Shown in pieces: positions 1 to 5,755 of a stretch of 10,658 bases of DNA; within the stretch, counting starts at the first letter, position 1, and every line of letters begins with the position of its first letter. The notes below the pieces were generated by a model. The model did not search any database, had not been told where the DNA came from, and saw only the letters and a list, made by a program, of their open reading frames with translations. The stretch covers positions 1-10,658 of the forward strand of contig DATHII010000267.1 in assembly GCA_035316885.1 (NCBI GenBank). Reading direction: 5' to 3'. Position numbers and translations under genes: made by a program. This stretch comes from DASRTE01 sp035316885. GTDB taxonomy: Bacteria > Actinomycetota > Actinomycetes > Jiangellales > Jiangellaceae.

Positions 1-861
1 CAGCTGACCCGTGCCACCGCGATCACCGCGACCAGCGTGGGCGCAGCCGTGCTGATCGTCGGTCTCCTCGGCGCGGGCCTGCTGCGATCCGGCGACGAGA
101 CTGGCGCTCGAGCCGTCCCCGCCGCTGAACCGACGCCGACCGAGACCTTCCTGTCGCCTCCCGACCCGCGCCGGGTGCCGGTTGACGCCCGCCTGTTGCC
201 GAACCTGCGCAGCCTGCCGGCCGAGAACGTCCACCTCGAATTCGTCGACGGGCAGCGACGGATGAGGTTCGCCTCGATCATCGCCAACGCCGGCATCGGT
301 CCGGCCGAGGTGTTGCCGGATGGCCTGCTCCCCTGTCCACCCGGCCAGCGCCACGCCTCCCAGGTGCTGTACCACGACGACGCGGGCAACGGCCGCTACG
401 ACCGCGCGACCGACGCCGTCACGACGACCCGCCCCGGCGGGTGCATGCTCGACCACACGGAGCACGAGCACTGGCACTTCGACGCGATGGCCCGTTACGC
501 CCTGACCCGACCGGGCGAGAACTCCCCGCTGGTGTCCTCGGACAAGGTCAGCTTCTGCCTGCGTGACAATCGCGAGACCGCTACGGCATCACCGGTCCGC
601 TTCGCCCAGTTCTACGGGGACTGTGGCCGCGACCGGGTTCAGGGCATCATGCCCGGCTGGGCCGACGTGTACAGCGCCGACCTAGCCGACCAGCACCTCG
701 ACCTGCCTGCCGACCTCCCGGATGGGGCCTACTGCCTGCACAACGAGGCCGACCCGCGGGAACTCCTGCTCGAGACCGACGACGACGACAACGCCTCCGT
801 GGTGACCGTCCGGATCACGCAGACCTCCATCGCGGTCGACCCCATCGACCGCTGCCTCTGA
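1..861 (+). CDS. Lysyl oxidase-like copper amine oxidase, 5' end outside window
   Basis: Members of this family (PF01186) oxidise primary amines such as lysine side chains to aldehydes, using copper and a lysine tyrosylquinone (LTQ) cofactor. The frame is open through base 1. The first in-window start is GTG 37, which has no Shine-Dalgarno (SD) sequence, so the true start is probably upstream. Numbering from GTG 37, a hydrophobic segment (about 3-16), preceded in frame by an Arg, looks like a signal peptide or anchor, followed by a Pro/Thr-rich linker. The copper motif HEHWH gives His143, 145 and 147, with His140 nearby. Lys170 in DKVSFCL aligns with the LTQ lysine (K320) of human LOX, and Tyr212 in GWADVY with the LTQ tyrosine (Y355). 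The tail YCLHNEADP...LLETDDDDNAS matches the family C-terminus. It is predicted to be exported and catalytically complete. Its substrate in this cell is unknown. The family call is firm. Confidence 0.88.
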   Translation, partial: QLTRATAITATSVGAAVLIVGLLGAGLLRSGDETGARAVPAAEPTPTETFLSPPDPRRVPVDARLLPNLRSLPAENVHLEFVDGQRRMRFASIIANAGIGPAEVLPDGLLPCPPGQRHASQVLYHDDAGNGRYDRATDAVTTTRPGGCMLDHTEHEHWHFDAMARYALTRPGENSPLVSSDKVSFCLRDNRETATASPVRFAQFYGDCGRDRVQGIMPGWADVYSADLADQHLDLPADLPDGAYCLHNEADPRELLLETDDDDNASVVTVRITQTSIAVDPIDRCL

Positions 862-885
862 GCCGGCGGGCCCACGGCCCGGCTC
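860..885. terminator. Hairpin between convergent genes, probable bidirectional terminator
   Basis: GAGCC (860-864) pairs with GGCTC (881-885), and GGGCC (868-872) pairs with GGCCC (876-880). This gives ten base pairs with a three-base bulge and a three-base loop. It begins within the stop region of the lysyl oxidase gene and ends eight bases before the stop of the opposing thioesterase gene, so it could serve both. There is no T-tract, as is common for hairpin terminators in GC-rich actinobacteria. The pairing is seen directly; the termination role is inferred. Confidence 0.55.
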
Positions 886-892
886 CCCGAGG

Positions 893-1288
893 TCAGCCGC
901 CCGGTACCCGCGACCGCTGAAGAAACCGGGCCCGGTCGACGACGACCCGGCTGACCCGGCCGTGTGCGACGACGCGACCGTCGGGATGCTCGGCCACGAC
1001 CTCGAACTGCAGCAACCGCCCGTCGACGCCGACCAACTCGGCACGCACCGACACCCGGACACCGACCGGGCTCGCGGCCAGGTGTTCCAACTCGACCCGG
1101 GTTCCGACGCTGCTGGCTCCCTCGGGCAGTGCCCCGGCGACCGCTGCGACCGTCGCCGCCTCGGCCAGCGCCAGCAGGCGCGGCGTGGCCAGCACGGGGA
1201 CGTCGCCCGAACCCAGCGCCGTCGCGGTGTCGTCCTCACCCACCAAATGCGCCACGTCGGCACCGAGGCCCGGCGCCAGCGTCGTCAC
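893..1288 (-). CDS. FlK-like hotdog-fold acyl-CoA thioesterase
   Basis: This 131-residue protein resembles the single-domain hotdog thioesterases related to fluoroacetyl-CoA thioesterase FlK, which hydrolyse acyl-CoA thioesters in the cytoplasm. The segment from TPRLLALAEAA (35-45) to SVGTRVELEHLAASPVG (60-76) carries the catalytic set Thr35, Glu43, Gly62 and His69. Its spacing (8, 19 and 7 residues) is identical to FlK Thr42, Glu50, Gly69 and His76. VDGRLLQFEV (88-97) and the RVSRVVVD strand (111-118) complete the fold. The Phe lid residues of FlK (Phe33, Phe36) are not evident at the matching positions, so fluoroacetyl specificity is not implied. The GTG start lies in a GTGA overlap with the stop of the biotin carrier gene, which indicates translational coupling. 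The family call is strong; the substrate is unknown. Confidence 0.85.
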   Translation of the reverse strand: MTTLAPGLGADVAHLVGEDDTATALGSGDVPVLATPRLLALAEAATVAAVAGALPEGASSVGTRVELEHLAASPVGVRVSVRAELVGVDGRLLQFEVVAEHPDGRVVAHGRVSRVVVDRARFLQRSRVPGG

Positions 1289-1500
1289 GTCACGACCACC
1301 AGCACGTCACCCTCCTGGACGACGTCACCGGGCTGCACCTTGACCTCGGTCACCGTCCCCCCGGTCTCGCACAGGACGGGGATCTCCATCTTCATCGACT
1401 CCAGCACGAGCAGCGTGGAACCGGCCTCCACCTGCTCGCCCTCGGCGACGGTCACCGCGAAGACGTTGGCCACCATCTCGGCGTATATCTGCTCGGCCAC
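1285..1500 (-). CDS. Biotin/lipoyl attachment carrier protein, TB7.3-like
   Basis: This 71-residue protein consists of a single biotinyl/lipoyl attachment domain. The motif ESMKMEI places the modified lysine at residue 37, and GGTVTEVKVQPGDVVQEGD (48-66) is the matching second hairpin. The length is the same as the mycobacterial biotinylated protein TB7.3, whose gene also lies beside the sigH-rshA pair. The GTG start at 1500 was chosen because GAGGAGAA precedes it with good spacing and the protein then begins at the domain edge. An in-frame extension upstream to 1689 is Arg/Pro-rich and not coding-like. Free-standing carriers of this kind are biotinylated, but their partner carboxylase is usually not known. 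The next gene overlaps it by four bases. ESMKM favours biotin over lipoate. Confidence 0.88.
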   Translation of the reverse strand: MAEQIYAEMVANVFAVTVAEGEQVEAGSTLLVLESMKMEIPVLCETGGTVTEVKVQPGDVVQEGDVLVVVT

Positions 1501-1676
1501 GCGACGTTCTCCTCGGCTGGTGTGCGGCAACCCTGGCTGGGGCATTCCACCACGACTGCCTGGACCCGACCGAGACCGGACCGCGACGTCGGGCATCGAC
1601 GCGCTGCGCGGAAGATCTCGGGCGTGGCGCGGCGCCGTGCGCGGTGCGACAGGACGACGATGAAGGGGTGACGCTC

Positions 1677-2303
1677 GTGCTCCTGTCACTGGCCGTCGGC
1701 GTGGAGATCGGCTACGCCCGCGGCGGTAGGTTGGCCGGCCTCCTCCGGCTGCCGCTGCGCCGCAACCGGTTGCTCCTCACGGCGCTCGCGTTGTCCGTGC
1801 TGGGGGTGCTCGGCGGGTGGCTCTGGGAGCCGCTGCTCGGCGTGCTGTCCTCGCTGTCCTGGTTTATGGTCGCCCTCTACACCTGGGTGAACCGTGCCGT
1901 GCCCGGAGTGGCGCTGGTCGCGGTCGGCCTCGCCGCCAACGGGCTCGTCCTGTTGCTCAACGGTGCCGTCCCTGTCTCGACCGACGCCGCGGCACGTGCG
2001 GGCGCCGATCCCGCAGTTCTCGTCGGACCCTCCGGGCGCGAACCGATCGGTCCGGAGACGTTGCTGCCGTGGTTGGGCAAGACGGTGCCGGTCGCCTTCC
2101 CACCGCGCCCTGAGGTCGTCAGTCCGGGTGACGTGGCAGTGGCAGCAGGGCTCGCCCTCGCCGTGGGCCTGGGCATGACACGTACCGCGGGCGGGCGGCG
2201 CGAGGATGCCTTCGGCGGCGACGAGGAAGACGCCGGTCGCGAGCATGAGACAATCGACGGCCTCGGCTCCGGCGCGGAGCACGCACGCACCGCCGTGTCG
2301 TGA
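1677..2303 (+). CDS. DUF5317 family membrane protein
   Basis: This 208-residue integral membrane protein of unknown function is recognised as DUF5317, a family of actinobacteria and other Gram-positives. From the chosen GTG, hydrophobic segments lie at about 1-13, 32-50, 60-70, 75-95 and 150-170. The family-like elements are LLNGAVPVS (about 93-101) and the LPWLGKTVPV stretch followed by SPGDVAVAAGL near residue 145. GTG 1677 is preferred because GAAGGGG (1662-1668) sits eight bases upstream and the protein then starts directly with the first membrane helix. GTG 1668 and GTG 1644 are in-frame alternatives adding 3 and 11 residues. The C-terminal 40 residues are acidic and hydrophilic, with no recognisable motif. 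The gene is divergent from the biotin carrier gene. The 176-base gap between them (1501-1676) shows no clear promoter. Confidence 0.75.
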   Translation: MLLSLAVGVEIGYARGGRLAGLLRLPLRRNRLLLTALALSVLGVLGGWLWEPLLGVLSSLSWFMVALYTWVNRAVPGVALVAVGLAANGLVLLLNGAVPVSTDAAARAGADPAVLVGPSGREPIGPETLLPWLGKTVPVAFPPRPEVVSPGDVAVAAGLALAVGLGMTRTAGGRREDAFGGDEEDAGREHETIDGLGSGAEHARTAVS

Positions 2304-2352
2304 CCTGCAGGGACGCCGAGCCCGGACTCACCGACGAAGAAGGAGAACGACC

Positions 2353-2427
2353 ATGGGTAGAGCGGCGCGCAAGCGCAAGGCCCGCAAGCGTAAGGGCGCC
2401 AACCACGGCAAGCGCCCCAACAGCTGA
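2353..2427 (+). CDS. Small ribosomal protein, bL37-like (24 residues)
   Basis: The ATG at 2353 opens a 24-residue, extremely basic protein beginning MGRAARKRKARKRKG and ending ANHGKRPNS. It has eleven or more Arg/Lys residues. The C-terminal ANHGKRPN block is, from memory, the hallmark of the actinobacterial 50S protein bL37, first seen in mycobacterial ribosome structures and of the same 24-residue length. A near-ideal SD, AAGGAG (2340-2345), sits seven bases before the ATG, which argues strongly that this tiny frame is translated. It would bind rRNA in the large subunit. It follows the DUF5317 gene by 49 bases and faces rsrA, whose stop begins six bases after its own. The product name rests on remembered sequence similarity and the excellent SD. 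Confidence 0.8.
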   Translation: MGRAARKRKARKRKGANHGKRPNS

Positions 2428-2439
2428 ACCGGCTCAGCT
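2422..2439. repeat. Inverted repeat spanning the stop codons of bL37 and rsrA
   Basis: AGCTGA (2422-2427) and TCAGCT (2434-2439) form a six-base perfect stem around a six-base loop. The stop codon of the small ribosomal protein gene lies in the left arm and the stop codon of rsrA, on the other strand, in the right arm. It could act as a weak bidirectional terminator between these tightly convergent genes, but the stem is short and has no T-tract. Confidence 0.35.
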
Positions 2440-2706
2440 CTCGACGATCTCGAGGCGGATCTCCTTGATGCGGGTGAGCACGCGCTGACGCAACGCCTCC
2501 GGAGCGTGCTCGGAACAGGAGCGGGCGACCAGCGCCTTGACCACCCGCTCGAGGTCGTACTTGCGCAAGCACGGAGCGCACTCGTCCAGGTGCTCCTCGA
2601 CGAGTGCATACGCCGCTGGACCGTCAGGCATCTCGTGGTCGAGGAACACGTAGACCCGATCGAGGATCTCCACACAATCGGTGTCGTGCGGCTCGCCGCA
2701 GCTCAT
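2434..2706 (-). CDS. rsrA: Zinc-binding redox-sensing anti-sigma factor RsrA/RshA
   Basis: This 90-residue protein holds its cognate ECF sigma factor inactive in the cytoplasm and releases it when thiols are oxidised and zinc is lost. The zinc-anti-sigma motif is complete: Cys11, then His39-x3-Cys43-x2-Cys46 in HLDECAPC. Cys3 and Cys64 are also present. The opening MSCGEPHDTDC and the arrangement Cys3, Cys11, His, Cys, Cys closely match Streptomyces RsrA, where disulphide formation involves the zinc-ligand cysteines. The ATG lies two bases after the sigma-factor stop, with GAGGAGG overlapping the end of sigR as its SD, so the pair is co-transcribed and probably coupled. It is slightly shorter than Streptomyces RsrA, lacking that protein's low-complexity tail. 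Family and role are firm. Confidence 0.94.
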   Translation of the reverse strand: MSCGEPHDTDCVEILDRVYVFLDHEMPDGPAAYALVEEHLDECAPCLRKYDLERVVKALVARSCSEHAPEALRQRVLTRIKEIRLEIVES

Positions 2707-2708
2707 CC

Positions 2709-3302
2709 TCAGACCTCCTCTGTGACGGCCTGGACGAGCCCGCGCTCGCGGGCGTAGTCCTCGAGCAGGGCGCGCAACTGGCGGCGCCCGCGGTGCAACC
2801 GTGACATGACCGTGCCGATCGGCGTGCCCATGATCTCGGCGATGTCCTTGTAGGGGAATCCCTCGACGTCGGCGAGGTAGACGGCGATCCGGAAGTCCTC
2901 GGGGATCTGCTGGAGGGCATCCTTGACGTCGGAGTCGGGCAGATGTGCCAGCGCCTCGGCCTCGGCGGAGCGTAGACCGGTGGAGGTGTGCGCCTCCGCC
3001 CGGGCCATCTGCCAGTCCTCGACCTCTTCGGACGCGCTCTGCTGCGGCTCGCGCTGCTTCTTGCGATACGAGTTGATGAAGGTGTTGGTGAGGATCCGGT
3101 AGAGCCAGGCCTTGAGGTTCGTCCCCTCCTTGAACTGGTGGAACGAGGCGTACGCCTTCGCGAAGGTCTCCTGGACGAGGTCCTCCGCGTCGCTGGCGTT
3201 GCGGGTCATCCTCAGTGCCGCAGAGTAGAGCTGGTCGAGGAAGGGCAGCGCGTCGCGTTCGAACCGCTGTGCGCGCTGCTCTGTGGTTTCCGTCACGGTC
3301 AT
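2709..3302 (-). CDS. sigR: ECF RNA polymerase sigma factor SigR/SigH
   Basis: This 197-residue group IV sigma factor directs transcription of thiol-redox and heat stress genes, and in this family it activates its own operon. Region 2 runs from about residue 14 to 85, with FERDALPFLDQLYSAALRMT, DAEDLVQET, and TNLKAWLYRIL followed by NTFINSYRKKQRE. Region 4 (about 134-176) has PEDFRIAVYLADVEGFPYKD, and IAEIMGTPIGTV with MSRLHRGRR as the helix-turn-helix. These blocks are almost word for word those of Streptomyces SigR and mycobacterial SigH. ATG 3302 is chosen because conservation begins soon after it, although its SD is weak. The frame remains open far upstream, so a longer isoform is possible. 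rsrA follows after two bases. In related organisms the regulon includes thioredoxin and mycothiol genes. Confidence 0.94.
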   Translation of the reverse strand: MTVTETTEQRAQRFERDALPFLDQLYSAALRMTRNASDAEDLVQETFAKAYASFHQFKEGTNLKAWLYRILTNTFINSYRKKQREPQQSASEEVEDWQMARAEAHTSTGLRSAEAEALAHLPDSDVKDALQQIPEDFRIAVYLADVEGFPYKDIAEIMGTPIGTVMSRLHRGRRQLRALLEDYARERGLVQAVTEEV

Positions 3303-3452
3303 CGCTCGCGATGCTATCTGCGGGGACGCCGGCGTGGTCGGCCACTCCGCCCAACGGGACACGCCGGCCCACCCTGCCGTCGCCGAGCTCTCATCTCGCC
3401 TGGCCTCCAGGCACTCGGCACCGGACCTGCTCACCTGGCTCTGCCCTCTTCC

Positions 3453-3490
3453 ATCGTGGGAACCGTACGTGATTGTGGGAACCGTACGTG
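3453..3490. repeat. Two tandem 19-bp repeats upstream of sigR
   Basis: The units 3453-3471 and 3472-3490 are head-to-tail copies that differ at one base (C or T at the third position). The shared 16-base core is GTGGGAACCGTACGTG. They lie in the gap between the hydrolase and sigR, just downstream (on the minus strand) of a TTGACA element. Their position suggests a pair of protein-binding sites for control of sigR, though a chance local duplication is possible. Confidence 0.6.
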
Positions 3491-3497
3491 CTGTCAA
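3469..3497 (-). promoter_or_regulatory. Candidate sigR-rsrA promoter
   Basis: Reading the minus strand, a perfect housekeeping -35 box TTGACA lies at 3497-3492. Seventeen bases later comes a poor -10 (AATCAC, 3474-3469). The -35 overlaps the stop codon of the upstream hydrolase gene, and one copy of the 19-bp repeat occupies the spacer. This would give a leader of about 160 bases for sigR. The -35 is seen directly; promoter activity is inferred. A SigR-type GGGAAT promoter in the correct orientation was not found. Confidence 0.35.
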
Positions 3498-4129
3498 CGC
3501 GGAGTCGGCGCCAGCACATTCCCGAGCCAGCCCGTCACCGTCACCACGACCCGGTCGAGGGCAACCGCCTGGTCCTGCGTCTTCGGCACCGCCATGCCGT
3601 GGTCGGCGTGAGGGACGGTGACGAGCTCGTGCTCCCCGGGTGGGAACTCGGCGGGACGGCCGAAGGCGTCGCGCTCGCCCTGGACGACCAGCGTCGGGAC
3701 ACCGGCCCCCTCCAGCTCCTCCCACCGCGAACGCTCCGGCCGGCCAGGAGGGTGCAACGGGAAGGCGAGGGCCACCACCGCCACGGCGCCGACCGTCCGC
3801 GCGGTCCGGCACGCGACCCGTGCACCGGCGCTACGACCTCCGACTGCGACGGGCGTCTCCAGCGGCACGGCCTCGAGCGCCGCCAGCCAGGCCCGGTCGA
3901 GCGTGCGCGGTGCCGGGGCGGCCCGGCGTCCGGCCAGCCGCCACGGCTGCTCGACCCGGACGACAGTGATCCCGGACGCGGGCAGAGCCGTGGCGAGAGC
4001 CACGAGGTCGCGGGCCCCGATGCCGCCGCCCGCGCCGTGGCCGAGCACGAGCGTGCCGCGAGGCCGGCGGGCCTCGTCGACGACGAGCCGCGCATCGCCC
4101 TCGGGCGTCGTCACGAGGATGTCCGTCAC
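3494..4129 (-). CDS. Alpha/beta hydrolase, KANL3/TEX30-like
   Basis: This 211-residue cytoplasmic serine hydrolase has the KANL3/TEX30-like (dienelactone hydrolase-related) pattern. HGAGGG (31-36) forms the oxyanion region. GGRSAG (97-102) is the nucleophile elbow with Ser100. FPLHPPG (123-129) is typical of the family. The rest of the triad is Asp154 in GERDAFG and His177 in HADHG. The substrate is unknown for the family. GTG 4129 is chosen because homology begins immediately after it and the in-frame upstream sequence runs antisense to the ligase gene. It has no SD, but TACGGT (4143-4138) lies eight bases before it, suggesting a leaderless message. Its stop overlaps the possible sigR -35 box. 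It is divergent from the ligase gene, with 61 bases between the starts. Confidence 0.82.
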   Translation of the reverse strand: MTDILVTTPEGDARLVVDEARRPRGTLVLGHGAGGGIGARDLVALATALPASGITVVRVEQPWRLAGRRAAPAPRTLDRAWLAALEAVPLETPVAVGGRSAGARVACRTARTVGAVAVVALAFPLHPPGRPERSRWEELEGAGVPTLVVQGERDAFGRPAEFPPGEHELVTVPHADHGMAVPKTQDQAVALDRVVVTVTGWLGNVLAPTPR

Positions 4130-4137
4130 GGTCCGGC

Positions 4138-4159
4138 ACCGTACCGCCGTCCGTAGACT
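4138..4159. promoter_or_regulatory. Divergent -10 elements between hydrolase and ligase genes
   Basis: On the minus strand TACGGT (4143-4138) lies eight bases before the GTG of the hydrolase. On the plus strand TAGACT (4154-4159) lies 31 bases before the ATG of the ligase gene. Both fit the TANNNT form of actinobacterial -10 boxes. No convincing -35 box accompanies either, which is common in such genomes. The elements are seen; their activity is inferred. Confidence 0.4.
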
Positions 4160-4190
4160 CGTGGGGCCAGGTGCGTCGGAAGGACCGGTC

Positions 4191-5687
4191 ATGGGCCGAG
4201 ACATCGAGACCACGGAGTTCACCCGCCAGGACCGGACCCGATTCCGCGAGAAGGTCAAGGGGAACCTCGTCGCCCTGCGCGAGCTCGTCGACGGCGGACG
4301 GTTCGAGACCGGGCGCCGGCAGTGCGGCATCGAGATGGAGGTGTATCTCACAGATCCGCACGGCAATGCGGCGCCGATCAACGCCAAGCTGCTCGAGCAC
4401 GTGGCCTCGGAGGACTTCCAGACCGAGCTCGCGCAGTTCAACATCGAGTTCGACATCAAGCCGCGGCTGCTGACCGGCCATGTCTTCCACGCCATCGACG
4501 AGGAACTGCGACGCGCGCTCAACCACGCCGACGCCGTGGCCCGCGACCTCGACGCCCGGGTGATGATCATCGGTATTCTGCCGACGCTCGGGGACTTCGA
4601 CGTGACCGAGCAGAACCTGTCCGCGAACCCGCGGTACAAGGTTCTCAACGAAATGATCCTCGCAGCACGCGGCGAGGACATCCTCATCCGCATCGAAGGT
4701 GACGAGCTGCTGAAGACCCGCGCTAATTCCATCGTCTTCGAGGCCGCCTGCACCTCGATGCAGCTGCACCTGCAGGTCGATCCGCACGAGTTCGGCCTCT
4801 ACTGGAACGCCGCCCAGGCACTGTCCGCACCGCTGGTCGCCGTCGCGGCGAACTCGCCGTTCTTCCTCGGCAAGCAGCTCCACCACGAGACCCGGATCGC
4901 GCTGTTCGAGCAGGCGGCCGACACCCGGACCGAGGAGCTGGCGCTTCAGGGCGTCCGGCCGCGGGTCTGGTTCGGCGAGAAGTGGCTCCACGAGGGCGAA
5001 GGTCTCTGGGAGCTCTTCGAGGAGAACGTCCGCTATTTCCCCTCGCTGTTGCCGATCTGCGACGACGAGGACCCCCGTGCGGTTCTGGATGCCGGCGACG
5101 TGCCGCTCCTGCCTGAGCTCACCCTGCACAACGGCACGATCTACCGCTGGAACCGGCCGGTGTACGAGGTCTTCCGGGGTCGCCCCCACATGCGGATCGA
5201 GAACAGGGTGCTTCCCGCGGGTCCCTCGGTACCGGACTCAGTCGCCAATGCCGTGCTGTACTACGGGCTCCTGCACGGCCTGGCGTCCCGTCCGCGCCCG
5301 CACCTGTGGGAGCGCATGAGCTTCGCTGCGGCCACCGAGAACTTCTACGCCGCCGCGCGCGACGGCCTCGGCGCACGCCTGTACTGGCCGCAGGTGGGCG
5401 CCCGGGTTCCCGTCAGCGAGCTGCTCCTGCGCCACCTGTTGCCGATCGCGCGGGAAGGCCTGCTCGACTGGGGCCTCGACGAGGTCGACGTCGACTACTA
5501 CCTCGGCATCATCGAGGACCGCACCCTCACCGGCATGACCGGCGCCGTCTGGCAGATTGCCACCTGGCGCTCACTCATCGACGACTCCGGTCTCGACCGG
5601 ATTGATGCGGCCCGCGAGCTCGTGCGGCGTTACCAGCAGCGCTCCTTCGCGAGCACCCCCGTCCACACCTGGCCGGTCGGCGGCTGA
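4191..5687 (+). CDS. Glutamate-cysteine ligase homologue (GCS2-type family)
   Basis: This 498-residue soluble protein belongs to the glutamate-cysteine ligase (GCS2-type) superfamily, whose members join an amino group to the gamma-carboxyl of glutamate using ATP. CGIEMEVYL (45-53) and QFNIEFDIKP (82-91) are the first metal/ATP-binding strands. ANSIVFEAACTSMQLHLQV (178-196) has the conserved T-S-x-Q-x-H-x-Q signature. RIENRVLPAGPSVPDS (335-350) closes the active site. It is longer than most bacterial GCS2 proteins and matches a distinct actinobacterial subfamily. I do not know a demonstrated substrate for that subfamily, so glutathione or gamma-glutamylcysteine synthesis should not be assumed. 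ATG 4191 has the SD GGAAGGA (4178-4184). The frame is open far upstream (to 3618), but that part is an Arg/Pro-rich shadow of the hydrolase. The desuccinylase-like gene starts 68 bases downstream. Confidence 0.85.
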   Translation: MGRDIETTEFTRQDRTRFREKVKGNLVALRELVDGGRFETGRRQCGIEMEVYLTDPHGNAAPINAKLLEHVASEDFQTELAQFNIEFDIKPRLLTGHVFHAIDEELRRALNHADAVARDLDARVMIIGILPTLGDFDVTEQNLSANPRYKVLNEMILAARGEDILIRIEGDELLKTRANSIVFEAACTSMQLHLQVDPHEFGLYWNAAQALSAPLVAVAANSPFFLGKQLHHETRIALFEQAADTRTEELALQGVRPRVWFGEKWLHEGEGLWELFEENVRYFPSLLPICDDEDPRAVLDAGDVPLLPELTLHNGTIYRWNRPVYEVFRGRPHMRIENRVLPAGPSVPDSVANAVLYYGLLHGLASRPRPHLWERMSFAAATENFYAAARDGLGARLYWPQVGARVPVSELLLRHLLPIAREGLLDWGLDEVDVDYYLGIIEDRTLTGMTGAVWQIATWRSLIDDSGLDRIDAARELVRRYQQRSFASTPVHTWPVGG

Positions 5688-5741
5688 CCGGGCTGCCTCC
5701 GAAGTCGCCGGCCGGATACGGCGGCACCTGGCGGCCGGAGA

Positions 5742-5747
5742 TACCCT
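5742..5747 (+). promoter_or_regulatory. Candidate -10 box for a leaderless message
   Basis: TACCCT (TANNNT form) ends eight bases before the ATG of the desuccinylase-like gene. The only SD-like run, GGAG, is about a dozen bases from the ATG, too far for normal use. Transcription starting at or next to the ATG is therefore plausible, giving this gene its own promoter in addition to any read-through from the ligase gene. Confidence 0.4.
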
Positions 5748-5755
5748 GACCGCCC

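Noticed and set aside
1501..1676. Upstream extension of the biotin carrier protein to GTG 1689
   Set aside because: The extra 63 residues are Arg/Pro/Ser-rich without domain character, and a good SD stands directly before GTG 1500.
3456..3490. GGGAAC elements as a SigR-dependent promoter for sigR itself
   Set aside because: They are on the plus strand, pointing away from sigR, and the -10 partner at usable spacing is CGTA rather than CGTT. Kept only as part of the repeat finding.
3831..5189. A 452-residue open frame on the minus strand across the ligase gene
   Set aside because: It is antisense to the conserved ligase homologue and runs into the hydrolase gene in the wrong frame; no family motif is present.
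5705..5740. GC-rich inverted repeat between the ligase and desuccinylase-like genes as a terminator
   Set aside because: The CCGGCCG/CGGCCGG pairing is only about seven bases with a long loop and no T-tract, and such runs are expected by chance at this GC content.
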